From: Asterias rubens
Lineage: Eukaryota; Echinodermata; Asteroidea; Forcipulatida; Asteriidae
Length of the DNA stretch: 64,000 nt
Assembly: GCF_902459465.1 (NCBI RefSeq)
Contig: NC_047073.1
Location: forward strand, 5,146,001-5,210,000
Direction: 5' to 3'
Shown here: piece by piece, positions 13,101-23,039 of the stretch
Position numbering within the stretch: position 1 is the stretch's first letter
How the letters are laid out: each line of letters begins with the position of its first letter
Position numbers and translations under genes: made by a program
The notes under the pieces: model-generated
What the model was told of the DNA's origin: nothing
Databases searched by the model: none
Seen by the model: the letters and a program-made list of their open reading frames with translations, nothing else

Positions 13101-16100
13101 CATCTTGACCTTTATCACCCCCCCCCTATTAGGGGGAGAGGGGGAGAGAGAGAGATAAAAGCTGACCTCATTTCTCACGGAAGAAGTGACGTCCTTGGAT
13201 GGGATTCAAATCTACTTTTTCAATTTCATGCCATCAGGAGGCCGGTCAAGCGAACTAAAACACTTAGCCATGAGTTTTCTAACAGCATGTAAGGTCTCGC
13301 AATTTTAAGAGTGTGTGATGGTCGGAACGTATGATGGAAAAAAATACTGGAGTAGAAATTAAATAACAATGAGTGAGAAAAAAGAAAATGAGAAAGTTTA
13401 ATTCATTCGAGTCACATAGACAAATTAAAGCTCACTTCAGTTAAATTAATGATTTATTTCATCTTAACATTCATGACATTGTACAGTGCCTTCCTTAAAG
13501 GCATAAATTTAATACATTACATGACATCCTTGAAGGGAAGTAGTAAAATATAAAATTAATTTATAATAGCTGATATTAATTTTGGTTATACCCATATAAA
13601 CCAATGTGTGTTGCACTGTATACCCAATACTTTCCTGGGTTCTGTGTAAAAAACCACTGTAGGCATATTACTCGGGTGGGATTCGAACCAGCGACCTTTT
13701 CAATTCTAGAGCAGTGTCATACCAACAAGACTACCGAAATTGCCCGATGGCTAGAGGCAGTTTGAATCCTATGTTTCAGCAGTGGGTACTGCAAATAATT
13801 TAGTTAAATTTGCATCAGGAATAAAGAATATTCATTTTGGTTTTTACCCATATACACCGATATGTACATGTACATGTATGTGTTAGCACTGTATACTGTG
13901 TGGAAAAATAATAGCCGGTGTTCAAGAGAAATAGATGCAAAAGGGCTTGAATTTTGAGGTGAAAAGCGACAAAACCATGAAGTCTGTAGCTCCGTACGTT
14001 TACTAGACCGGTATCTTTTGTGCATGACCAGAAACTCTTCACAGGTTGGTTAGATCAAATTTAAAACTAGAATAAAACGCACGATTTAAAAAAAGCCTTG
14101 ACGGAGGCGCTTCTGCGCCACATCTGTGTGACAAAGGAATTTTCCATGATTGTGCGATTGTAAAGAAATTTGTACTGAGTCAGTCACTTGTGACAAATTT
14201 CGATTTGAGTTTTGATTGAACTAGATGTGTGGAAGTCGAATCACACAAATCGATGCACATCATAAATTAATGTTCAACCTTGTGAAGTTGTTTGTCGGAT
14301 CGTTGTATTCAGAGGTTTTAACATTCGAGGTACACTGTGGTGAAAAAACAATTTGTATGAACTTGAGGGAAAAAGAAATGTGCTCAATGAAGCATGGAAA
14401 CATTCTTTCTATAATCAAAACAATCTATATGAACTTGATGGAAAAAGAAATGTGCTCAATGAAGCCTGGAAACATTCTTTCTATAATCAAAGAGATTGAA
14501 GAGCTTCTATGAATAAGAGTGGGAGGTTTTACTTTTGACAATCGACCTCTCTTAGAGCCTCAGGTTCAGCCTCCTATTTAACCCAAGATCCAGTAGATCT
14601 TTCAGTTCTGCTACAACCTTACAGCACAAGTTTTTGCCATTCAAGGTTTGAAAGCGATGGGAGCCGTAAAATATATTTGCCAGGCCACGGAGGTATTGAA
14701 GGTGATTGCATCTGAGCCCCCTTGTCATTGCATCAGTGCCCTTGAGGTTTGCAATTTCCTCATAGATTTTAGGGTGCCCTTTATCTTAGAGAAAAGGCAT
14801 TGATGCCCTTGCCCTTTCAAAAACCAAGCATACAGGCCTGAGCCGCGAATTACTACCTCTTTTTCAAAGATCAAAAAGGCCTAGCATGCCAGCTTCCGTT
14901 ATATCAGATTTAAACCTATTCAATTTCATATTTGAAAATTCCTACTCCTGTAGTTAACTTGTCTCTAACATTACACTTCAAACAAGACAAATCATACATG
15001 AGTCTGTTTAAATGAACTGATGCATGCTCAAGGTCAAATAAATTTCCTGTTTGTCTGCAAAATGTGGGCGTTAGTTTTGATGTAATTTCCACAACTAAGT
15101 TTTATGACAACCTGTATTTCGAGAAACTAGGTGGTGACTTTCGATAGGTTGTTTAAACTTTTACCACACCTAGACACCAATATTAATATGTCGGCATACA
15201 AGCCGCCCGGTGAATAAACCGCAGGAGTTCAACAAAATGTCAAAATCAACATATAAACCGTGGTTTATAATCCGAAAACTACGGTACTTTATACCTTTAT
15301 AGGATTTGTTTTTGCAATGAACTCGTGAAAGCTCTGTTTTTAAAGGCAGGGTATAATTTTGACTAATCGTCAAATACCTTATTTGTTATATCCAAACATA
15401 TACATAAAACAACTACCTGTGAAAAGTTGAGCTTGGAAACAATGATGGTAAAAGCCACCCTTGTTGCAGAGATTTGTTTATCTTCCAGATGCCTGAGAAA
15501 GGCTTTGTGTGTCTGATGAAGCCTCTCTTGGATTCAAGTTTGTTTTGAAAAATATCTCTCTTTATAGAACTACGTTACATCAAAGGGGCCATTTCTAAAA
15601 ATGTTTCAACAGCTCTCAATTGCTCTTTACTCAATAATATATTTAATTTGTTGGTGACAGAATCTACTCTTCCTATTATCCAATGTTGTATTTTGTCGTT
15701 TAAATTTGATAGCCGCTCGGAGCGCTGTGTTTGGAGCGTTACTCTGTGCAGAGAGAGATAAATGCCGACAAAGGATTCCTCTTCTCAATCGGTAAGTATC
15801 ATATCCTCTGCAATTATGAGTCACTAGGTGGCAGCAGACTTACTGGTTTGCTCGGTCCAAGCGCCTGAACCAGAGCCATATGAATATTTTTGTTGTAAGA
15901 GTTATCACCTAACGTAACAGGGCCTGTATGATGGCAAAAGGTGAGGGCTACATTTATAACTGATGGGCTATCATCCCGAATCAACTGTAACCAGGGACAC
16001 AATGACGCCTACATGTATGTGCTCCTATGGTTACCCCCTTTACAGAAGGATGCAGGCATGCATACCATCCACTACTAGGAGCCTGGCTGGTAGAGCAGAA

Positions 16101-17540
16101 TGCACTATCCCTACTTTTTTCGAAGCACTATGTTAAATGCCTTGCTAAGGGCACAAGACCGGGAATCGAACGCACACTCTGCTGTGACAACACCAAAGCT
16201 TGGGCTAGGTGAACTCAACAGCTTGGCTATAAAAAGCCATATCGAGAGAGTTGCATCAACTTGTGATTGGAACCCATTTTTTTTGGTGTCACAAACAAGC
16301 ACATGGGGCTTTGTGCTGCTGCATCTGGACATAAAAATAGCATCCAGGGGCTAAGAGATACACTGTGTAACAGACCTTTGTTGAAACCCCGTTTACATGC
16401 ACCACCTTTTTTTTCCATTTGAGCAGCATTTCAAGATGACCGTGACAAGAAGCACTACTTCCTAGCTTCATCGGGTCAGCTGTGTGACCAATGGGTGTCG
16501 GCCATTCGAGTTGCAAGCTACGAACAACTCAAAGCTACCCTAATTATGCTTCATCATAAAATCAAGAGATTAAAAGAAATGGTGAGTGTCAGTGTTGTAA
16601 GCTTCATGTCTGTTGCATGTACTCCAATTTAGGATCCATTTTGTGTTTAACAGTTAAACAAAGACAAAAGTGTACGTGTACAGCCACAATCATGGGTACA
16701 CTTTTTGTTTTGTACAAATGAACAACAGATAAAATTATGTGGAGCGTTAACGCTTTGCAGATCTTGTATTTTGACAAACTCGGGCACTTTTTATCATTCT
16801 TGATCGTAGCTTTATAAATAGTTACATGGTTCTCTATAAGGGTTTCGAAAAATGTGTCTATGCCCGAACTTTTAAGTTTCTAAATAAAGCCCGGTTCATA
16901 CTTCCTGCGAATGTGAATTTTGACATCACAAATTCGCAACGAACAATTCGCAGCAGTTGAACTCTGCTCTACTCCCTTGCGAATAATCGCTGCAAATGGA
17001 GGGTATGACGTCAAATTCACGTCAAGTTTGCTTCGCATTCGCAGGAAGTATGAACCGGGCTTAAGTTTGACATTTAGACAAATCAGCATTTGGTTTCTGA
17101 ATTCAGCAACTCATGCACATTACACAACACACAGGACCAATGGCTTTATGTCCCATCTAAATTAGGCTCAGCAATAATAGGCAAGTGTCTGACTTCAGGA
17201 CACAAGTGTCACAACCAGGAATCGAACCCACACTCTGCAGGTCAGAATCACCAGCACTTGAGTCTGGTGCTCTAAACCGCTTGACCACGGCACGTCACAA
17301 TAGTAATAACGCCAATGTACTTTTGTTTTTTACCAGGAAAAGCCCAAAGAAAACACACCTAAGCAACAGCAGCAGGTGAAGCCAAGCACAGCACCATCGA
17401 GGGCCCCGCTGCCACGGCCTAAACAACCACCACAACCCAGGAGAACTGCTCCACCACCACCTGCAGCCAAAGGTGCTGCAGCCGCGTGCAGCAGTACTCA
17501 AGAAACAGCGGCTGAAGGACTGCTTCTAGACTTCTCTTAA
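4197..17540 (+). CDS. PLEKHJ1: Pleckstrin homology domain-containing family J member 1
   Basis: Five coding exons join in frame: 4197-4329, 12097-12176, 15713-15791, 16427-16581 and 17337-17540, giving 216 residues. All introns have GT/AG ends. The protein starts MRYGENELARM, like the vertebrate start MRYNEKELQ. The PH fold follows: NFLFYYKVNDD (beta strands), PLGALCLERYSVQRE, then HYFLASS, and the C-terminal helix with the invariant Trp (CDQWVSAIRVASYE). Vertebrate PLEKHJ1 is about 149 residues and ends soon after this helix. Here residues 150-216 form a Gln/Pro-rich basic tail ending GLLLDFS. PH domains of this type bind phosphoinositides or protein partners at membranes; the exact role of PLEKHJ1 is poorly known. 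Intron 1 is 7.8 kb and hosts another gene and a SINE array. The gene is convergent with YTHDC1. Sesquipedalian-type PH proteins were considered, but the N-terminus favours PLEKHJ1. Confidence 0.9.
5049..6222 (+). CDS. Nested three-exon gene, unknown protein (157 aa)
   Basis: Exons 5049-5082, 5252-5365 and 5897-6222 join in frame through two phase-1 introns with good GTAAG donors and pyrimidine-rich acceptors. The start AAAATGGCGGCC is a good Kozak site and also a YY1-type motif, as in many broadly expressed promoters. The product starts MAASRSGKRRA, continues through an acidic stretch (SGWTSDEIDLLLTEY), and has a helical middle with two similar LLQKV segments. It ends in a hydrophobic stretch (LLTFLILCMRC) that could be a membrane anchor. 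I do not recognise the family. The gene lies inside PLEKHJ1 intron 1 on the same strand. PLEKHJ1 exon 1 also ends in phase 1, so its splicing to 5252 would stay in frame. It could therefore be an independent gene or an alternative end of PLEKHJ1. Confidence 0.6.
5855..5890 (+). repeat. ATT microsatellite and T tract at acceptor
   Basis: An (ATT)n run passes into a poly-T tract and forms the polypyrimidine tract directly before the exon 3 acceptor (CACCAG) of the nested gene. Confidence 0.7.
6269..6677 (+). repeat. 172-bp tandem repeat, about 2.4 copies
   Basis: The landmark TGTGCCAAGTTTCAT recurs at 6269, 6441 and 6613, a spacing of exactly 172 bases. Each unit also carries AGGAGAGTCTCACGCAT and TTTGCATAATGGCGTG. 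The array begins about 45 bases after the stop codon of the nested gene, so it may form its 3' UTR. Confidence 0.85.
6678..8104. other. PLEKHJ1 intron 1, no gene seen
   Basis: No exon is supported. The open frames at 6675-6992 (minus) and 6959-7282 (plus) have no splice partners or recognisable motifs and look like chance. Confidence 0.5.
8105..9736 (-). mobile_element. Tandem tRNA-derived SINE array with target-site duplication
   Basis: A 258-bp unit is repeated five times (8116-9405) with apparently identical sequence, followed by a partial sixth unit to about 9541. On the minus strand each unit carries a tRNA-like head with a Pol III A box (TAGTCTAGTTGG) and B box (GGTTCGAATCC). From 9541 to 9724 part of a unit returns in the opposite orientation, forming an inverted repeat with about 100-base arms. 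The whole insertion is flanked by the 12-base direct repeat ACCCTTGTTCCA (8105-8116 and 9725-9736), a typical LINE-type target-site duplication. The identical 67-residue frames in the units (with GGIRTHDP) are spurious translations of the tRNA head. The array lies in PLEKHJ1 intron 1. Confidence 0.85.
9737..11077. other. PLEKHJ1 intron 1, no gene seen
   Basis: Unique-looking intronic sequence with short purine and G-rich tracts (about 10130-10160). No exon is supported; the 98-residue frame at 9901-10197 lacks splice context or known motifs. Confidence 0.5.
11078..11170. mobile_element. hAT-like element relic
   Basis: GGGCTCAAATTTGGGG, ACAAGACCACAGGGCTTG and ACTGGACCAGAATTC match the right end of the complete element at 31903-32844. 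It is a solo end fragment. Confidence 0.6.
11209..11595. mobile_element. TTAA MITE, subfamily A
   Basis: Complete copy: TTTAAAGGCAGTGGACACT at the left, GTGTCCACTGCCTTTAA at the right, TTAA at both ends, and the central inverted GAGACCTCAA / GAGGTCTTGAA pair. Confidence 0.85.
12639..13013. mobile_element. TTAA MITE, subfamily A
   Basis: Full-length diverged copy starting TTAAAAGAACTGGACACTA and ending GTGTCCAGTGCCTTTAG. It lies in PLEKHJ1 intron 2. Confidence 0.75.
13571..13898 (-). mobile_element. Degenerate 258-bp SINE unit with start of a second unit
   Basis: About 1.3 units of the repeat seen at 8105-9736, with many substitutions. The tRNA-like B box is still readable (GGGATTCGAACC on the plus strand). 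The copy runs through one unit and into the next across the same junction, so it descends from a tandem form. Confidence 0.8.
14345..14503 (+). repeat. 72-bp direct duplication in open frame
   Basis: ATGAACTTGAGGGAAAAAG at 14357 recurs at 14429. Because 72 is a multiple of three, a 95-residue frame (14225-14512) stays open across both copies and repeats the peptide KEMCSMK-GNILSIIK. No splice partner or homology is recognised, so it is listed as a repeat, not a gene. Confidence 0.7.
15340..15646. mobile_element. TTAA MITE, subfamily A, 3' truncated
   Basis: Begins TTAAAGGCAGGGTATAATTT and keeps the inner CTGTGAAAAGTTGAGCT block but loses its right terminus just before PLEKHJ1 exon 3. Confidence 0.6.
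15822..15838 (+). promoter_or_regulatory. CTCF-like motif (CACTAGGTGGCAGCA)
   Basis: Close match to the CTCF core, 30 bases downstream of the PLEKHJ1 exon 3 donor. The surrounding sequence resembles one end of the MITE at 54797-54946, so the site was probably brought by a transposon. Confidence 0.35.
16140..16235 (-). mobile_element. tRNA-derived SINE fragment
   Basis: On the minus strand a B box (GTTCGATTCCCGG) follows a tRNA-like body, ending in GTCTTGTGCCCTTAGCAAGG. Similar tails follow the B boxes at 17187-17300 and 23795-23905. Confidence 0.55.
16887..17062. mobile_element. MITE with 26-bp terminal inverted repeats, TAA duplication
   Basis: The ends AAGCCCGGTTCATACTTCCT and AGGAAGTATGAACCGGGCTT are perfect complements. 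A TAA flanks each side, which suits a PIF/Harbinger-type three-base target duplication. It lies in PLEKHJ1 intron 4. A fragment recurs near 44463-44500. Confidence 0.8.
17187..17300 (-). mobile_element. tRNA-Leu-like SINE
   Basis: On the minus strand the sequence reads as a tRNA-Leu-like head (GTGGTCAAGCGGTTTAGAG, then CCAGACTCAAGTGCTGG with anticodon CAA) and a B box (GGTTCGATTCC). The tail TTGTGACACTTGTG continues past the head, so this is a SINE, not a functional tRNA gene. Confidence 0.7.
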
Positions 17541-18079
17541 CCCTTTCTACACGTATGAGCAGTTAGGAGACCTGACTCAAGTCCATAATAACCCTACAAC
17601 CAATCTCTTTCCCAGGGGTGATCGATCTCATTTGCCATTTTTTCCCAGCATGCCTTGCTCGATCATAACCCCTGGAAGTGCGACTTCAAAATATCAAAAT
17701 ATAAGGGATATTACAATTAGTCCTGTGAAGACGCACAGCGTTTCATATTTTGCGCGTATATGATAGCCTATCAAAGACACGGATCGGAGTTTCCCTCCCA
17801 TAGGTTAGAGACGTGTGCAGAGCTAGCGTGATACGGCGTGCGGCCCATGGTAGCGAGGTTGCCCTACAACTGCTTTACTGAGCCCACGATTAACCAGTTG
17901 TCCCAAATCTTTCAAAATACCTTTCAGCAAGTGGTTTTCCTCGACATGGAATTTTGTGTTGTTGAAGAACTCAAAATACTGTACAAATGTTTGTGTCGAC
18001 GCAGGGTCAAAGGCAGTTTCTTTATTAAAATTGTTTTTTTTAAGTTAAAAATTGCAGGCCTGCTGATTTTGTGTGATAT
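17541..18079. other. PLEKHJ1 3' UTR and flank
   Basis: Sequence after the TAA stop. No AATAAA was found close to the stop, so the 3' end is not placed. The 118-residue frame at 17838-18194 runs into the minisatellite and is judged chance. Confidence 0.4.
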
Positions 18080-19006
18080 AACTTATGCAGACCCAAATTA
18101 CAATTGCTTATCATTGGAACTGACGCACCATGACGATAAGTCTATATATTTGAATGTTGAGTTTCATCAGATAGTCTTTTATCTTTTTCAATAATCAACC
18201 AATAATAGTTTGATGTATGTCTGCAGACCCAAATTGACAATGGTTATCAATGGAACTGGCGCACCAATAACTAAGTCTGTAGTATTTATGTGAATAATTG
18301 AGTTTCATACAGTGCAGAGAGTCCTTTATCTTTTTCAATAATCAACCAATAATAGTTTGATGTATGTCCGCAGTCCCAAATTGACAATGGTTATCAATGG
18401 AACTGGCGCACCAATAATGTTTATATTTGAATGTTTGAGTTTCATACAGGGAGTCTTTTATCTTTTTCAATAATCAACCAATAATAGTTTTATGTATGGA
18501 GCCCCAAATTGACAACGCTGATCATTGGAACTGGCACATGAATAACCAAGTCTATGAATGTTGAGTTTCATACAGTAGCCTAAAGATTGTCTTTTATCTT
18601 TTTCAATAATCAACCAACGCTGATCATTGGAACTGGCACATGAATAACTAAGTCTATGAATGTTGAGTTTCATACAGTAGCCTAAAGATTGTCTTTTATC
18701 TTTTTCAATAATCAACCAACGCTGATCATTGGAACTGGCACATGAATAACTAAGTATATGAATGTTGAGTTTCATACAGTAGCCTAAAGATTGTCTTTTA
18801 TCTTTTTCAATAATCAACCAACGCTGATCATTGGAACTGGCACATGAATAACTAAGTCTATGAATGTTGAGTTTCATACAGTAGCCTAAAGATTGTCTTT
18901 TATCTTTTTCAATAATCAACCAACGCTGATCATTGGAACTGGTGCACCAATCATTAAGTGTTAATGATTCAACGTTGAGTTCCATACAGTGGAGGTTTTT
19001 GTTCTT
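18080..19006 (+). repeat. Minisatellite, 102-bp unit
   Basis: Five close copies of a 102-bp unit start at 18512, 18614, 18716, 18818 and 18920 (landmark CAACGCTGATCATTGGAACT). Older copies with longer, more variable spacing lie at 18080-18510. The unit length is a multiple of three, so the minus strand stays open for 172 codons; this is a consequence of the repeat, not evidence of a protein. A piece of the unit resumes at 19372 after a MITE. Confidence 0.9.
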
Positions 19007-19371
19007 TTAAAGGCAGTGGACACTATTTGTAATTACTCAAAATAACTATTACCATAAAACCTTACTTGGTAACGAGTAACGGGGAGAGGTTGGTAGTATA
19101 AAACGGCTCCCTCTGAAGTGACGTAGTTTTCAAGAAGGAAGTAATTTTCCACGAATCTGATTTCGAGACATCAGATTTAGAATATGAGGTCTCGAAATCA
19201 AGCATCTGAAAGCACACTACTTCGTGTGACAAGGGTATTTTTTCTTTCATAGTTATCTCGCAACTCCGACGACCAATCGAGCTCAAATTTTCACAGGTTT
19301 GTTATTTTATGCATGTGTTGAGATACTGCAAGTGGTCTTTGACAATTACCAATAGTGTCCAGGGTCTTTAA
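19007..19371. mobile_element. TTAA MITE, subfamily A, inserted in the minisatellite
   Basis: Complete copy from TTAAAGGCAGTGGACACTAT to CTTTAA. The left flank (GTTCTTT) and right flank (TAATCAACCAATAATAG) are two halves of one minisatellite unit, whose empty version reads TTTTTCAATAATCAACC. Only the four bases TTAA are duplicated. This is direct evidence for insertion at TTAA. Confidence 0.9.
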
Positions 19372-19399
19372 TAATCAACCAATAATAGTTTGATGTTGA

Positions 19400-20012
19400 T
19401 AACAGGAAAGTTTCCTTGTGACGACGCATATTTAATTTTTTAATGTTGTATAATTAATTTAAAGTGGAGCACCTTGATTTATTAGTTTGTGTTTTTAATT
19501 TTTAAAGTGGTGTACAAAATATATATATGAGGGGAGTATTTAATTATAGAGTAGCAATTAAGCAAGTTAAAAATCATCCTTTAACCGAGTTATTAATAAT
19601 AATACAACAGGTTGAACACCTTTGGTAACAGTCAAAGACCAGTATTCTCACTTGGTGTTTCCCAACTTTTCAGTACAGGCCGGTGCCAAAAGTAAGAGCC
19701 TGTACCTATGAGCCAAGGCCTTGATTTTAAAATGACTGAAGTTGATTGAGGGGTAAAGGCAGCTTACTCTAGTATGGCACTACGGTCAGAATACGTCTTG
19801 ATAGTTTAGAAAGTGTCATAGAATCCGCCACGATAATGATAAACACGGAAAAACAAAAGTTTGACAAGACAGATTGTCAGATGTATTTTGAATATCAAAA
19901 CAACTTTATTTAGGGTTATTTGTCATCAATTTTTGCAAATTACCGTAATATTATTTCTTACAACATAATTTAAGTTTAGCAGCTAAATCGGTTTGCACGG
20001 TACATTTTTTGA
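19400..20012. other. Intergenic, no gene seen
   Basis: AT-rich sequence between PLEKHJ1 and YTHDC1. It includes a short MITE-like start near 19617-19660 (ACACCTTTGGTAACAGTCAAAGACC) that is not complete. Confidence 0.4.
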
Positions 20013-20404
20013 TTAAAGGCAGTGGACACTATTGGTAGTTACTCAAAATAGTTATAGCAAAAAACCTTTCTTGGTGACGAGTAATAGGGAGAGGTTGATG
20101 GTATCAAACATTGTGAGAAACGGCTCCCTCTGAAGTGGCATACATGTAGTTTTTGAGAAAGAAGTCATTTTCAACGAATTTGATTTCGAGACCTCAGATT
20201 TAGAATTTGAGGTCTCAAAATCAACCATCTAAACGCACACAACTTCGTGTGACTAGTGTGTTTTCTTCTTTCATTATTATCTCGCAACTTTGATGACCGA
20301 TTGAGCTCAAATTTTCACAGGCTTGTTATTTTATGCATATGTTGAGATACACCGACTGTGAAGGCTAGTCTTTGACAATTACCAATAGTGTCCACTGTCT
20401 TTAA
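20013..20404. mobile_element. TTAA MITE, subfamily A
   Basis: Complete, well-preserved copy with TTAA at both ends and the central inverted pair GATTTCGAGACCTCAGATT / GAATTTGAGGTCTC. Confidence 0.9.
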
Positions 20405-20456
20405 GGTTTGGTCTTCCAACAAAGGCATGCTTTAGGAATACCCCTAATACAGTGTA

Positions 20457-20674
20457 TTAAAAACAGAAAACTTTACTGACACTGTGATTAACTTCATAAA
20501 TAAACGACAGACAAAAAGCTAAAGTCAACTAACATTTTGTGCCAAGTGATTGATGATTCCTCCTTTGCGTGTGTCAAGAAACGATCAGAATCGTTAAAGC
20601 AAACATGTTCATAATTGAGTACACAAGAAGCATTATAATGCAATGTGTCAACCCAACAAGGTCAAAACTCTTAA
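20457..20674 (+). repeat. 214-bp duplicated segment, left copy
   Basis: Runs from TTAA at 20457 to TTAA at 20671 and is about 95 percent like 21057-21274 by eye. The palindromic MITE at 20671-21060 separates the two copies exactly at TTAA. Confidence 0.9.
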
Positions 20675-21060
20675 AGGAACACGTTGCCTTGGATCGGTTG
20701 AGTTGGTCTTTGAAAAGCGTATGTAACTGTTTGTTATAGAATGCATATGATTAGAAAGATATTTTAAAAGTAAAATATAATGATCCACACAAGTATTACT
20801 CGAAATTGCTTGGTTTTCCTTTTACCTCGACGACAAACACGGTCGGCCATTTATGGGAGTCAAATTTTTGACTCCCATAAATGGCCGACCGTGTTAGTTC
20901 GCAAAGTAAAAGGAAAACCATGCAATATCGAGGCAAATGTGTGTGGATCATTGTATTCTACTTTTAAATCATCTTTCTAACCATATGCATTTTATAACAA
21001 AGGGATACCAACGCTTTTCAAAAACCAACTCGACCGACCCAAGGCAACGTGTTCCTTTAA
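20671..21060. mobile_element. TTAA MITE, subfamily D (long palindrome)
   Basis: Nearly the whole element is one inverted repeat: TTAAAGGAACACGTTGCCTT at the left, its complement at the right, and the centre GGGAGTCAAATTTTTGACTCCC. A second copy is at 62543-62920. Confidence 0.9.
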
Positions 21061-21274
21061 AAACAGAAAACTTTACTGAAACTGTGATCAACTTCATAAA
21101 TAAATGACAGACAAAAAGCTAAATTCAACTAACATTTTGTGCCAAGTGATTGATGATTCCACCTTTGTGTATGTCAAGAAACGATCAGAATCGTTAAAGC
21201 AAACGTGTTCATAATCGAGTACACATGAAACATTACAACGCAATGTGTCGGCGCAACAAGGTCAAAACTCTTAA
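21057..21274 (+). repeat. 214-bp duplicated segment, right copy
   Basis: Second copy of the 20457-20674 segment, again bounded by TTAA on both sides. Confidence 0.9.
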
Positions 21275-21424
21275 TCATTTACACAAAACTGAAGTTAAAA
21301 AAAAAATACAATAATAGTTTGTATCTCTCAAATCTACCAGGAAATACGAAACACCCTATGGTTGGAAACACATTGAGCAAGTTCTAGTGACCACATTAGT
21401 CAACCCGTAATTGACTACTGACCA

Positions 21425-21656
21425 GGGCCCAATTTCATAGAGCTGCTTAAGCACAAAAATCCTTGCTTAGTAAAATCAGATGACCGGCCAGGACTCAACC
21501 CAATTGTTATGTTAAGTAAACAACAGCTAAAGACCAGTCAAAAGCAATGTGAATGGCATGACATTTTGCCAGTAACATGTACTTTAGTGAAATATGCAAG
21601 CTTTTTTCGTGCTTAAGCACATTTTTTTGCTTAAGCAGCTCTATGAAATTGGCCCC
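21425..21656. mobile_element. MITE with GGGGCCAATTTCATAGAGC ends
   Basis: The terminal inverted repeats GGGCCCAATTTCATAGAGCT and AGCTCTATGAAATTGGCCCC each continue into a CTTAAGCA repeat. Related elements or fragments occur at 53515-53677, 53810-53855 and 44153-44180. Confidence 0.8.
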
Positions 21657-22732
21657 AGCCATGTACAAGGGCGGGGACACACTCACTCGAATGTCTCATT
21701 TGGAAGCCTAGTCAACTATCGCTACCACTGTATTTAACACATCGATCTCCTTCCTTCCTTTCGCTTTAATGTCACTGGTTCCCTTCTGCGCTTTACACAT
21801 GTTAACATGGAACAAGCTATTGACCCCTTGCACACACGTTTCACACGCAGCGACTGTGCCACGCACACCATTTTGTGTGGCCAATTGGGTTTATGTGTAA
21901 ATGCCGCGTCGCCTAAAATGCGCACCTCACTGATTAACATTGCCCACAAATATGGGGCATCCAAGATAATTCGATGATGACGTTAGGGTCAATTGCGACT
22001 ACGAAAGAAACCATGGTCATGAGGCTGGTTCTAAATGGTTTACCACAGAAATCAACCAATGGTCGACCAGCCTGGGTTCAAGTCAAAATAGTCACCCTTT
22101 AGTTAACCATGGTGCACACTCGAACTTGCTCCTATCTGCACGAGGGTGTTTTCATGCGAGATACATGTACAACTTTGTTGCAGGATCGAGTTATGACGTT
22201 GTTGCACCGACACGTCAGCCCTAAAACATATCAGAGGTCTGTATGACAGACGTAGAACAGGCGTCTTACAATTAAAGACAAACTTAATGCGTCTTTGAAA
22301 CATGATAGCCAAATATGAACAATGAAATTTTCCTTCTTTACAGATTTGTTATGTACATGTACATGGTAATGCATTACAAATGAAACTTGTCTAGATTAAA
22401 AATACAAAACGAAGAAGAAAACAAAGCAGCTTTGACAATGTCCTTAGTTTCATTCAAATGATTCCATTAAGTAGTTTCTCTTCTCGTTTTTGTACAGCTA
22501 AAAGAATGAGACAAAACAATAAGACGTTAGTTGCATTTGTGTAGTAGTGTAGTAGTGACATCCAAGTGGCAGCCATCTATGATTTCCTACACTAAGCCTA
22601 TTTAATTCAAAATCAGCCATACATTTTAAAGAAAAAAAGATGAAAAAGACTGGTGCCACTGCTGTGATTATAGATTATTCTTATTAGTGCCACAGGTACA
22701 TGTAACAAGATTCACCGATGCAAAAAATAGTT
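21657..22732. other. Intergenic, no gene seen
   Basis: No gene or complete repeat recognised. The open frames at 21734-21964 and 22103-22312 (minus) lack supporting features. Confidence 0.45.
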
Positions 22733-22870
22733 AATGGCCTGACGTTTCGACCCTAGCAGAGTCTTTCTCGAAAGACTCTGCTAGGGTCGATCTGACGTTT
22801 CGACCCTAGCAGAGGCTTTCTCGAAAGACTCTGCTAGGGTCGAAACGTCAGGCCATTAACTATTTTTAGC
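22720..22870. mobile_element. Foldback of repeated CTAGCAGAG hairpins
   Basis: GACGTTTCGACCCTAGCAGA and its complement alternate twice, centred on CTTTCTCGAAAG, and are enclosed by GGCCTGACG / CGTCAGGCC. It can fold as one large cruciform or two nested hairpins. Confidence 0.8.
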
Positions 22871-23039
22871 ATTTATTCTCTCGGTCCATTCGGTTGGTAA
22901 GTTGTTTGCAACAGATAACTCTATTTTCTCAAGTTTCACTGATCTCACATGTCTCAACTAATAGCCAAGTCAATCGGGTACATATAGTTAGAAAATGGAT
23001 TTCAATTTTACGTTTTCATAAGGGTGTTCTAAAAAATGT

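Noticed and set aside
18467..18985. 172-residue minus-strand protein
   Set aside because: It is the translation of a 102-bp minisatellite; no start context, splice sites or homology.
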